7,890 nt of DNA. Source: Nitrospinota bacterium. GTDB taxonomy: Bacteria; Nitrospinota; Nitrospinia; Nitrospinales; VA-1. Where the stretch lies: contig JADFGI010000136.1 in the NCBI GenBank assembly GCA_022567815.1, forward strand, positions 1 through 7,890. Reading direction: 5' to 3'. This document shows positions 1 through 6,088 of this stretch, one piece after another. The notes beneath the pieces were generated by a model. It was given only the letters and a program-made list of their open reading frames with translations. It had not been told where the DNA came from and did not search any database. Positions within the stretch are counted from its first letter, which is position 1, and each line of letters starts with the position of its first letter. Made by a program: the position numbers and the translations under genes.

Positions 1-36
1 CCTTTTTCAGCAACCTGTTAATGGTCAATTATTTTT

Positions 37-1593
37 ATGGTTTTGGATATTGTTATAATCTTCACTTATTTTATCGTTATCTTTACTTTAGGGATTGTAA
101 AGAGGGACGACAAAAAGACCACGGCGCATGAATATTTTTTAAAATCGAACACCCTTCGTTGGCCCGCCATTGCATTTTCGACAATTTCCACAAACATCCA
201 TGCTGGTCATTTTATTGGAATGGCCGGCTCGGCCTATTTATATGGATTGGTGCAGGCAAATTTTGAAATCAACGCGATTCTGGGTATTTTAATTGCCGCA
301 TTTGTTTTTATCCCGCTCTATCTCGCGGCTAAGGTAACCACTATCAGCCAATTTTTTGAACAGAGACTCGGATCGAAGGTGGCTCTCACCTATTCAATTT
401 TGATGATCTTGCTGTATGGTTTTCTTTATCTTGGCTCAGCGCTCTTTTGGGGAGCTTATGCCGTCAATGCTATTTTTGAAGAAAACATTCGCTTTATTCA
501 TCCCGACCCCATGGTCCGCATTTTTATTATTACAGTAATATTGGGGGTTTTCTCGGCGACGTACACCTATTTAGGTGGAATGGGCGCCGTAGTAAGAACA
601 GACATAGCTCAATTTGTCTTAATGGTCGTAGGCGGGGTGATCCTTGTTACTGTAACAATGAAGGAACTGGGTGGGTGGACTATGCTGTACGAAAAAACTC
701 CAAACTTGATGCACTTGCATATGCCATCGGATCATCCCAAACTTCCCTGGCCTGCTCTCTTCGGAATGATGCTCTTAAATCTCAATTATTGGGGTTGCAA
801 CCAGATTATTTTACAGCGGGCACTGGCAGCCAAAAACATCTACCACGCCCAAGTAGGATTAATTGTTGGCGGATTCTTAAAGTACTTGATGGCTGTGATT
901 ATTATCATTCCTGGGATAGCTCTAGTGGGAATCCTTTCAAATCGGCCGCTTTCTGATCCGGATCTTGCCTATCCAACTTTGATTATTGAACTTATACCCA
1001 ATGGGTTAAAAGGAATCCTTCTTTGCGGTTTGTTTGCTTCGCTAATGAGCAGTGTGGACTCTATTTTCCATTCGGTTTCAACCCTGTGGTCAGTCGATAT
1101 ATATAAGAAATATATTAAACCCGAAGCAACAGATAGTGAAATGGTTTCTATGGGTAGAAAAGGGATTTTAGGAGCTTTGTGTGCTGGTTTATTCTTTGCC
1201 TATGTGGTTGTCTACGTAAAATTTGAGGACCCAAATTTTGCCCTCACTCACTGGTTTAACGAGGCTTCTTACTACGTAAAAAATGGATTTGTATTTCTTA
1301 TTGTTTGTGCTGTATTCCTAATCAGCGCATCTAAAAAGCTGGTATTTCGTACTCTCATTGGAAGTGTTGGTCTAACTATATTTTTAAAGTGGCTGGCACC
1401 GGACATGAACTACCTCAATCGCTCTACTCTTATAATTATTACGGTCATCTTAGTTGTGGCTATTCCAACTATTGTGAAGAATGGCTGGCCCCAAGGCTGG
1501 GGAAAATTGCTTAACGTATCTACGAAAAAAGTTGGTTGGTTCGGAGGGCTGCTTTTGGCTTCTCTGGTACTTTGCCATGTGGTGTTCCATTAA
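37..1593 (+). CDS. SGLT-like sodium:solute symporter (SSS family)
   Basis: Predicted inner-membrane secondary transporter of the sodium:solute symporter (SSS, SLC5/SGLT-like) family, 518 residues, which should use the Na+ gradient to import a small solute such as a sugar. Many hydrophobic segments span the protein. Family hallmarks are visible: a Y-T-Y-L-G-G-M-x-A-V-x-x-T-D-x-x-Q block at residues 176-192, N-Q-x-x-x-Q-R-A-L-A-A-K-N at 255-267, and the segment around A-S-L-M-S-S (serines 338-339) followed by D-S-I-F-H-S-V-S-T-L and D-I-Y-K-K-Y. In vSGLT the equivalent serine pair is part of the Na2 sodium site. ATG 37 is the only reasonable start, because an in-frame stop lies at 19-21; no clear Shine-Dalgarno precedes it. 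The gene is visibly more A+T-rich than accA and lpxD. The substrate cannot be assigned, and no catabolic or regulatory neighbour is in view. Confidence 0.92.
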   Translation: MVLDIVIIFTYFIVIFTLGIVKRDDKKTTAHEYFLKSNTLRWPAIAFSTISTNIHAGHFIGMAGSAYLYGLVQANFEINAILGILIAAFVFIPLYLAAKVTTISQFFEQRLGSKVALTYSILMILLYGFLYLGSALFWGAYAVNAIFEENIRFIHPDPMVRIFIITVILGVFSATYTYLGGMGAVVRTDIAQFVLMVVGGVILVTVTMKELGGWTMLYEKTPNLMHLHMPSDHPKLPWPALFGMMLLNLNYWGCNQIILQRALAAKNIYHAQVGLIVGGFLKYLMAVIIIIPGIALVGILSNRPLSDPDLAYPTLIIELIPNGLKGILLCGLFASLMSSVDSIFHSVSTLWSVDIYKKYIKPEATDSEMVSMGRKGILGALCAGLFFAYVVVYVKFEDPNFALTHWFNEASYYVKNGFVFLIVCAVFLISASKKLVFRTLIGSVGLTIFLKWLAPDMNYLNRSTLIIITVILVVAIPTIVKNGWPQGWGKLLNVSTKKVGWFGGLLLASLVLCHVVFH

Positions 1594-1663
1594 ATCGATA
1601 TCCACCAGAATGTGATGATGACCTTTGCCTTCATGGACAGCCTTTTTGCCGGCTCAACTTGAA

Positions 1664-1695
1664 CCCCGTGAGTTTCCATGCAAACTTTTACGGGG
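1664..1695. repeat. Imperfect inverted repeat between convergent genes
   Basis: CCCCGT (1664-1669) pairs with ACGGGG (1690-1695), and the inner AGTTT (1671-1675) pairs with AAACT (1682-1686), giving an 11-bp stem with a small asymmetric bulge and a 6-base loop. It lies between the convergent symporter and SYLF genes, where a two-way terminator would be expected. Neither strand has a T-run directly after the stem, so intrinsic termination is only a guess. Confidence 0.4.
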
Positions 1696-1751
1696 CTTGA
1701 AACGACACCCCTTAAAAAATCATGGAAAGTGAATCCATAAAAAGTTAAGGG

Positions 1752-1775
1752 GGACCTCTAAAAATTAATATTTTT
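1752..1775 (+). repeat. Dispersed repeat copy 1 (half of the 7267-7303 palindrome)
   Basis: This 24-base stretch reads GGACCTCT, then A, AAAATT, A, ATATTTT and T. The minus strand of 7264-7287 is the same except at the three single positions, where it has G, G and C, so 21 of 24 bases match. The copy ends inside the stop codon of the SYLF gene, so both copies sit directly 3' of a minus-strand gene. Here only one arm is well kept; the flanking TTAAGGGGG resembles the start of the other arm with one extra base. Confidence 0.6.
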
Positions 1776-2344
1776 CAGCTTTTGTTCAGCCTGGTAAATT
1801 TTGACCCTTCAAGCGTCAGGTTATACATGAGCCCTTTTTGACCGAAGACAAACGCGACAATAGGATCTTTTACATTGGTTGTGTCCAGGGAATCGCCCAT
1901 CCCCAGGGTGATTAATGCTACGGAGCCATCGACGCCCACTTTCCAGCCATCGCTGTTGCGAAACTGATCGAGCGCCCTTTGTTCCATGAAGGCGAGAATA
2001 ATGGTCTTTGCCTGCACGCCAATCTGAAATCCGATAGAGGCCGCCATGGTATTGTAATATTCCTGAGTTTTACCGTTGATTCTCAAAGCCCCCTCCCCGT
2101 ATTCGCCGCCAATACCAAACCCCGCCTTGATGACAGAGGGAAACACCAGCACCCCTTTGGCTTTTTCAAGAAAATCCTTACTGCCTCGCACTTCTTTTTT
2201 GAAGTTTGCCAACGCTTCGTCCACGTCGAGATCAATTGACCTGGCGGAACCTGCGGCGGCGCTGGATACAAATATCAAACTCAATACTGAAATGAACAGG
2301 ATCACAAACGCCCTGTATGAAGACTTCCGGGAATGCACCATCAT
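1775..2344 (-). CDS. Exported SYLF/YSC84-domain lipid-binding protein
   Basis: A 189-residue protein with a positively charged N-terminus and a hydrophobic stretch (about residues 11-31) ending in S-S-A-A-A-G, a likely signal peptidase I site; there is no lipobox cysteine. The mature part matches the SYLF (YSC84-like) domain: A-K-G-V-L-V-F-P at 62-69, a G-F-G-I-G-G-E-Y-G-E-G-A-L block at 75-87, S-I-G-F-Q-I-G-V-Q at 103-111, and the C-terminal F-G-Q-K-G-L-M-Y-N-L-T-L-E-G-S-K near 167-182. The family is linked to phospholipid binding; in bacteria the members are mostly uncharacterised periplasmic or envelope proteins. Two adjacent ATG codons start the gene. AAGGAGG at 2353-2359 lies 8 bases before the first, so that one was chosen. 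It is monocistronic, convergent with the symporter, and backs onto a long gap. The precise role is unknown. Confidence 0.88.
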   Translation of the reverse strand: MMVHSRKSSYRAFVILFISVLSLIFVSSAAAGSARSIDLDVDEALANFKKEVRGSKDFLEKAKGVLVFPSVIKAGFGIGGEYGEGALRINGKTQEYYNTMAASIGFQIGVQAKTIILAFMEQRALDQFRNSDGWKVGVDGSVALITLGMGDSLDTTNVKDPIVAFVFGQKGLMYNLTLEGSKFTRLNKS

Positions 2345-2419
2345 GAAAACCCCCTCCTTGGATTCGATTTATTTCTTCACGAAACTAAAGAGAGCAATTT
2401 GCATACCAAGTCTGGGCCA

Positions 2420-2483
2420 TTGAAAAACCGATCTTTGCCTACCCATCGCCCGATAGGGCGTCTACATATTTATGATTTTTCAA
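2420..2483. repeat. Nested inverted repeat upstream of the SYLF gene
   Basis: The outer arms TTGAAAAA (2420-2427) and TTTTTCAA (2476-2483) are perfect complements. They enclose a small perfect hairpin, CGCCC (2447-2451), loop GATA, GGGCG (2456-2460). It lies about 75 bases upstream of the SYLF start. It could be a structured leader or RNA, an operator or a terminator; nothing in the sequence decides between these. Confidence 0.4.
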
Positions 2484-2838
2484 ACAACTATTTACAAAAG
2501 GATAACTTTCACAATATCCGGTTCCGTTTACGAATAGTGGCTTTCATAACCTGGCTTGAGGTGGAAATTTACTCTTACTGCCAATTTTGTCTGATCTGTT
2601 TCATGGTTCCCTGTTTGTCAATACGAAGTTTGAATTTCGGTGACCGGATTTCATGAAATTATATTTTCAATGTCAGCAATCTGTTTCATCACCCAACCAA
2701 AAGGTAAAATTTGGGGAATAAATTTGGTTTTTTCATATCCTTTATACGATTAACTTTATACACCAGGGAAATCTGCATGCAAAAAGGGCTCATATTGCAA
2801 ATGACTGGGTGCATCCGTCAGGGATTTTCCCCCAAGCA

Positions 2839-2862
2839 TTCGTGAATCCTCATGTTCACGAA
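2839..2862. repeat. Perfect 8-bp inverted repeat
   Basis: TTCGTGAA (2839-2846) and TTCACGAA (2855-2862) are exact reverse complements separated by 8 bases. The spacing suits either a hairpin or a site for a dimeric regulator. It lies about 220 bases upstream of the barrel-protein start, so a regulatory link is speculative. Confidence 0.35.
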
Positions 2863-3063
2863 CTCCGATTTCGATGAAATCCCACTCTGGCCTTTACAAA
2901 ACCGGAAAATAATAATGAATACCGAATAAATTATCCCTTTTCCAAAGATAAATGTTATTATTCGCCCCACCACCCAAACCAAAATTAAAAAATTCTTGAA
3001 AAAACTGGCCTTCATAGGAACTAAGCGCAAACATGGCCATAAAATTAGAAAACTTTTGAAAAG

Positions 3064-3069
3064 AGGAGG
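3064..3069 (+). promoter_or_regulatory. Shine-Dalgarno that fixes the barrel-protein start
   Basis: A full AGGAGG lies 10 bases before ATG 3080. It favours this ATG over the in-frame TTG at 2996, which would put a strongly basic 28-residue extension in front of an otherwise normal signal peptide. Confidence 0.75.
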
Positions 3070-3079
3070 ACTAATAACC

Positions 3080-4006
3080 ATGAAGCGCAAAATCCAGATC
3101 CTGATAACCACTTTTTTTATTGTTATTGTTCTTTCAAGCCCGGTCATGGCATTGAGTCTTGACTCTTTTGACTTTCATGGATCTTTGGGGAAAAGTGAAA
3201 ATGAACGCTACGTTCCCCCATTGGCGAATCCTCTTTTTAATGAGACACCATACATAACAACTGAAGCGCGCCCCCTATGGATTCATAATGTTATTCCTGG
3301 CAGGTTTGTAACCGGTGGTGGCACTATAGATGTTATTGCAATTGAGATAAGGGTGGCTTTAACCGAGCGGCTGGGTTTTATTGCTTCAAAAGACGGATAT
3401 GCAGTTCTGGATTTTGACAGTGTTCTGCCGGATACCGAGGGATTTGTAAATATTTCCGCAGGTCTCAAGTATGCCCTTATTTCCAACCACAAAGAACAAA
3501 CTTTCGTCACCGTAGGTTTTGAGTATGAGCCGCCGACAGGAAATATCTCCACAGGTGGGATCGATTTGCAGGGTAATGGCGCTCAAAGCGATGGCGGCGA
3601 TGGGTTTATGGATCTATTTGTTACAGGAGCCAAGGTCTATGGAAAGTTTGGCCTGCAGGCAAGTACCGGCGTCAACCTGGCTATTGATGGAGATCACGAT
3701 AGTTCCTTATGGCATTATTCTGCAAGTTTCAACTATGAGCTTTTTAAAAACTTTTTCCCTTTAATTGAAGTCAATGGGTTGACCACCATCAGTGATGGCA
3801 ACCGAACCGGGGTAGCAAGTTTTGAGGGCAATGACATCGTCAACTTTGGCAGCACCGACTCGGGGACGGTTGTCTCTATTTCCGCTGGCGCCCGCTATAA
3901 ATTCAATAATCATTTCCAGGTGGGAGCGGGTTATGAGCGTTCTGTCACCGGGCAAAAAGATCTCCTGGACTGGAGAACCAACTTTGATTTTGTGATTTCA
4001 TATTAA
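3080..4006 (+). CDS. Putative outer-membrane beta-barrel protein
   Basis: A 308-residue exported protein of unknown function. It starts with a classic signal peptide (M-K-R-K, hydrophobic residues 6-20, then S-P-V-M-A, predicted cleavage after residue 24). The mature part is rich in Gly, aromatic residues and alternating polar/apolar strands, and the chain ends in F-V-I-S-Y with a terminal aromatic residue, as outer-membrane barrels do. Recognisable blocks are N-P-L-F-N-E-T-P near residues 50-57, T-E-A-R-P-L-W-I-H-N at 61-70, A-L-T-E-R-L-G-F-I-A-S-K-D-G-Y at 93-107, and later F-E-G-N-D-I-V-N-F-G-S-T and D-L-L-D-W-R. From memory, similar blocks occur in uncharacterised barrel-like proteins of aquatic bacteria, including planctomycetes; I could not check this. 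No catalytic motif is visible. It appears monocistronic. A porin or transport role is inference only. Confidence 0.75.
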   Translation: MKRKIQILITTFFIVIVLSSPVMALSLDSFDFHGSLGKSENERYVPPLANPLFNETPYITTEARPLWIHNVIPGRFVTGGGTIDVIAIEIRVALTERLGFIASKDGYAVLDFDSVLPDTEGFVNISAGLKYALISNHKEQTFVTVGFEYEPPTGNISTGGIDLQGNGAQSDGGDGFMDLFVTGAKVYGKFGLQASTGVNLAIDGDHDSSLWHYSASFNYELFKNFFPLIEVNGLTTISDGNRTGVASFEGNDIVNFGSTDSGTVVSISAGARYKFNNHFQVGAGYERSVTGQKDLLDWRTNFDFVISY

Positions 4007-4411
4007 TTTTTCTACCACATAGCCCTGACGAATCAAGGTGGGTTCTGACATCTTTTTATCCTTGAATTTTAAAGGGCTACATATATTTTAAGAAAGTTAA
4101 AAGAACCATTCATACGTTTGAACCTACCACCCGCATTATCTTCAAAGTATTTCATAACGGCGGCGTAATCTTTTATATTGGAGCCTGAATTCAACTGACA
4201 GGCAATTTAGGCACTGATTGCCAAACATGCCCCAAGTGGAATGGCCAGGTTCTTCAATTTAAATTTTGTTATTTAAATCACAAAAGATTGTGACCTGTTT
4301 CCTGTTTGCTAATGCGAAACTAAATTAAAGTGGTAGTCATCATCAGGTTGATTATTTTCGCAATGTATCCTGACAGGTTGAAAATCCACCCCCCATGAAA
4401 AGGAGTACAAA
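4007..4411. other. 405-base intergenic region without a visible gene
   Basis: No convincing gene is present. It contains a long-range inverted repeat (4020-4079), a 6-bp inverted repeat (GGCAAT at 4201-4206 with ATTGCC at 4217-4222), and a stretch near 4291-4366 that resembles part of the gap upstream of the barrel gene. The promoter and leader of the 4412 gene must lie here, but no clear -35/-10 pair was found. Confidence 0.55.
4020..4079. repeat. Two-part inverted repeat downstream of the barrel gene
   Basis: TAGCCCT (4020-4026) pairs with AGGGCTA (4073-4079), and the inner TCAAGG (4033-4038) pairs with CCTTGA (4060-4065). Internal loops of 6 and 7 bases separate the two stems. It begins 14 bases after the barrel-protein stop, so it could protect or end that transcript, although no T-run follows. 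Confidence 0.4.
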
Positions 4412-4699
4412 ATGAAAAAAGCAATTATTTTTACTTTCGCTCTTTGCCTCTTCGCCTTGCCAATGAGTCTGCATGCGAATCCCCCGGCAGAGGACGATGC
4501 ATCAAAAACAAAAGTTATTAAACCCCTTTCAGCCATGAAGTCTACTATAGCGTCTCCTTCAAAATCCACCGAGGCTTCCTCCGAGGTATCGGAAACTGCC
4601 GCTAAAGCCTCCGAGAAGCTTGGAGAAAAAGAAGATGCTGACAAGAAAATGGCTGAAGATACAGGAAAAGCTGAAGCGAAAAACGCCGCCGGTAACTAA
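4412..4699 (+). CDS. Small exported Ala/Lys/Glu/Ser-rich protein, unknown function
   Basis: A 95-residue protein that I do not recognise. AGGAG at 4401-4405 sits 6 bases before the ATG, and the N-terminus is a textbook signal peptide (M-K-K, hydrophobic residues 4-18, cleavage probably after S-L-H-A at 22). The single cysteine, at residue 12, is inside the signal and is not in a lipobox. The mature 73 residues are low-complexity, rich in Ala, Ser, Lys, Glu and Asp, with no Cys, aromatic residue or conserved motif. They are probably disordered or form a charged helix from about 53 to 92. The clear start and signal peptide argue for a real gene despite the simple composition. A tiny 6-codon frame (ATG 4395) overlaps its start codon and may be chance. 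A perfect hairpin follows at 4710-4737. Confidence 0.7.
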   Translation: MKKAIIFTFALCLFALPMSLHANPPAEDDASKTKVIKPLSAMKSTIASPSKSTEASSEVSETAAKASEKLGEKEDADKKMAEDTGKAEAKNAAGN

Positions 4700-4709
4700 A
4701 AAATTGCAT

Positions 4710-4737
4710 TATGGGCTACCTTTCGGGGTAGCCCATA
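4710..4737. terminator. Strong hairpin, probable terminator between convergent genes
   Basis: A perfect 11-bp stem, TATGGGCTACC (4710-4720) with GGTAGCCCATA (4727-4737), and a 6-base loop, starting 11 bases after the 4412 gene's stop. It lies between that gene and accA, which point toward each other. Downstream on the minus strand comes AATGCAATTTTTT, so a T-run follows the stem after a few bases; on the plus strand there is no T-run. It may therefore serve accA, or both genes. Confidence 0.65.
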
Positions 4738-4868
4738 TTCACATCGGGCTAAAAAATCCCTTCCCCCTTAATTTAGACCACTTTTAATTCAATCGGACAA
4801 CGATGAGTTGGCCTGTATCAAGCCAATTCAGGAAGGTTTGGAAAATTAATCATCCTTGGAGAAAACGT

Positions 4869-5834
4869 TTATCCTTCTCCATTGGAAAAAACCCCAATAG
4901 AGCGAAACTTTTTATATCTTTTTTCGACAAGCTCTTCGGGAGAGTAGTTGATTAACGTCTTTAAGTTGGCGCGAATCGCTTTTCTCAGGCTTAAGGCGGC
5001 CTGTCTATGATTGCGGTGAGCGCCGCCCAGAGGTTCGCGGACGATTTCGTCGATGACCTTCATTTCCAAAAGGTGGGTAGCCGTCAGGCACAAGGCTTCC
5101 GCCGCCTGTTTTACTTTCTCTTTGTCGTCCCACAGGATAGAGGCGCACCCTTCGGGAGAGATCACGGAATAAACGGAATGCTCCAGCATCAACACCCTGT
5201 CGCCCACACCAAGGGCCAGAGCCCCGCCGGAACCGCCTTCGCCTATCACCACCACTATGATGGGCACTTTTAAATTTATCATGCTGAATAAATTGGTGGC
5301 GATCGCTTCTGACTGCCCTTTCTCTTCCGCGTCGATTCCAGGATAAGCGCCCGGCGTATCAATGAGGGTGAGAACAGGAACGTCAAATTTCTCCGCCAAT
5401 TTCATCAACCTCAGGGCCTTGCGATATCCGGCAGGATGCGACATGCCAAAGTTCCGCCGGATTTTTTCTTCCGTGTCACGGCCCTTTTGGTGGCCGATCA
5501 CCATCAGGGATTGATCGTCAAATTTCGCCAGCCCCGCCACCACGGACGGTCCATATCCCCCACGCCGGTCTCCGTGAAGCTCCTGAAAGCCGGTAAAAAT
5601 CCTCTGAATATAATCCAGCGTGTAAGGGCGGTCGGGATGCCGGGCCACCTGGGTCTTTTGCCATCCTTTTAGATTGGAAAAGACTTCGTGCTTCATGTGC
5701 CGCAATTTTTTCTTGAGTTTGGCGATTTCATGAGTGATATCCCCGACGCTGTCATACATGTGCGACAGAGAAACCAAGTCTTGAATCTGATTCTCCAGGG
5801 CCAAAATATCTCTTTCGAAATCCAGTATCTGCAA
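4869..5834 (-). CDS. accA: Acetyl-CoA carboxylase carboxyltransferase subunit alpha
   Basis: AccA is the alpha half of the cytoplasmic carboxyltransferase. With AccD it moves the carboxyl group from biotin on AccB to acetyl-CoA, making malonyl-CoA for fatty-acid synthesis. The 321 residues match the family closely over the whole length (E. coli AccA has 319). Visible blocks are L-D-F-E at 4-7, W-Q-K-T-Q-V-A-R-H-P-D-R-P-Y-T-L-D-Y at 58-75, G-H-Q-K-G-R-D at 114-120, R-R-N-F-G-M at 126-131, I-D-T-P-G-A-Y-P-G at 158-166, the oxyanion-type loop G-E-G-G-S-G-G-A at 198-205, I-S-P-E-G-C-A-S-I-L-W at 225-235, and E-P-L-G-G-A-H-R-N at 267-275. The start is TTG; a stop codon lies four codons upstream and the N-terminus aligns with known AccA. 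accD is not in the window. Confidence 0.97.
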   Translation of the reverse strand: MQILDFERDILALENQIQDLVSLSHMYDSVGDITHEIAKLKKKLRHMKHEVFSNLKGWQKTQVARHPDRPYTLDYIQRIFTGFQELHGDRRGGYGPSVVAGLAKFDDQSLMVIGHQKGRDTEEKIRRNFGMSHPAGYRKALRLMKLAEKFDVPVLTLIDTPGAYPGIDAEEKGQSEAIATNLFSMINLKVPIIVVVIGEGGSGGALALGVGDRVLMLEHSVYSVISPEGCASILWDDKEKVKQAAEALCLTATHLLEMKVIDEIVREPLGGAHRNHRQAALSLRKAIRANLKTLINYSPEELVEKRYKKFRSIGVFSNGEG

Positions 5835-5841
5835 ATTTAAA

Positions 5842-5845
5842 CCTC
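5842..5845 (-). promoter_or_regulatory. Shine-Dalgarno for the TTG start of accA
   Basis: GAGG on the minus strand lies 7 bases before TTG 5834. Its first two bases are the end of the in-frame TGA that rules out any earlier start. The next in-frame ATG would be residue 26 and would remove the conserved L-D-F-E region. Confidence 0.65.
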
Positions 5846-5857
5846 AGTTTTCAATAA

Positions 5858-5885
5858 GTTATAGCTTAAACGATTGCCGTTGTAA
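5858..5885 (-). promoter_or_regulatory. Weak candidate promoter for accA
   Basis: On the minus strand TTACAA (5885-5880) and TATAAC (5863-5858) are 16 bases apart, with the -10-like box about 24 bases before the TTG start. The -10 fits the sigma70 consensus well, the -35 poorly. The 254-base gap upstream supports accA having its own promoter, but this exact site is uncertain. Confidence 0.25.
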
Positions 5886-6025
5886 TGTTACCACAACCTT
5901 TCGGCTGCTTCCACGCACGCCTGGTAAAAAGCAGGAATAATATTGTATTTTCCGGATTAATTCCCACCAGTGGGTTTTATTCCCCATAACTTGCAAAGGC
6001 TTTTTAATGAAAACCTTTGTCGGAT

Positions 6026-6048
6026 ACCCCGTCCGCTTGCGGCGGGGT
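6026..6048. terminator. G+C-rich hairpin downstream of the LRR gene
   Basis: ACCCCG (6026-6031) pairs with CGGGGT (6043-6048), and CCGC (6033-6036) pairs with GCGG (6039-6042) around a two-base loop, with one bulged T. This is a very stable 10-bp stem. It begins about 40 bases after the LRR stop in the direction of minus-strand transcription, so it likely ends that transcript or separates it from accA. No T-run follows on the minus strand, which weakens the case for an intrinsic terminator. Confidence 0.5.
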
Positions 6049-6088
6049 CGTTCATATTTTTCGGGGAAATCTGCTTGAGAAGGAAGAA

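Larger units (their letters stand above)
2345..3079. other. Long A+T-rich intergenic region with inverted repeats
   Basis: This 735-base gap separates the divergently transcribed SYLF (-) and barrel (+) genes. Open frames in it lack a ribosome binding site and protein-like composition. It should contain both promoters, but I could not pick convincing -35/-10 pairs. It holds a nested inverted repeat (2420-2483), an 8-bp perfect inverted repeat (2839-2862), a possible gene remnant (about 2760-2890, minus strand) and a stretch similar to the leader upstream of the small gene at 4412. Confidence 0.6.

Noticed and set aside
675..956. 93-codon open frame on the plus strand inside the symporter gene
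   Set aside because: It lies wholly within a well-supported SSS gene in another frame, and no protein-family feature is visible.
2333..2656. 107-codon plus-strand frame starting in the SYLF gene's 5' end
   Set aside because: It overlaps the SYLF start antisense, has no ribosome binding site, and its composition looks random.
2996..3079. TTG 2996 as the start of the barrel protein
   Set aside because: ATG 3080 has a full AGGAGG at good spacing and begins a classic signal peptide; the extension would bury it.
2818..3147. 109-codon minus-strand frame across the barrel gene's 5' end
   Set aside because: It runs antisense through the barrel gene's ribosome binding site and signal peptide; its hydrophobic character comes from A+T-rich DNA rather than a real membrane protein.
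4395..4415. Six-codon leader frame overlapping the ATG of the 4412 gene
   Set aside because: It has no ribosome binding site of its own, and such a short frame is expected by chance.
5963..5974. CCCAC-CA-GTGGG followed by TTTTATT as a plus-strand terminator
   Set aside because: No plus-strand gene precedes it, and the loop is too tight for a 5-bp stem; likely chance.
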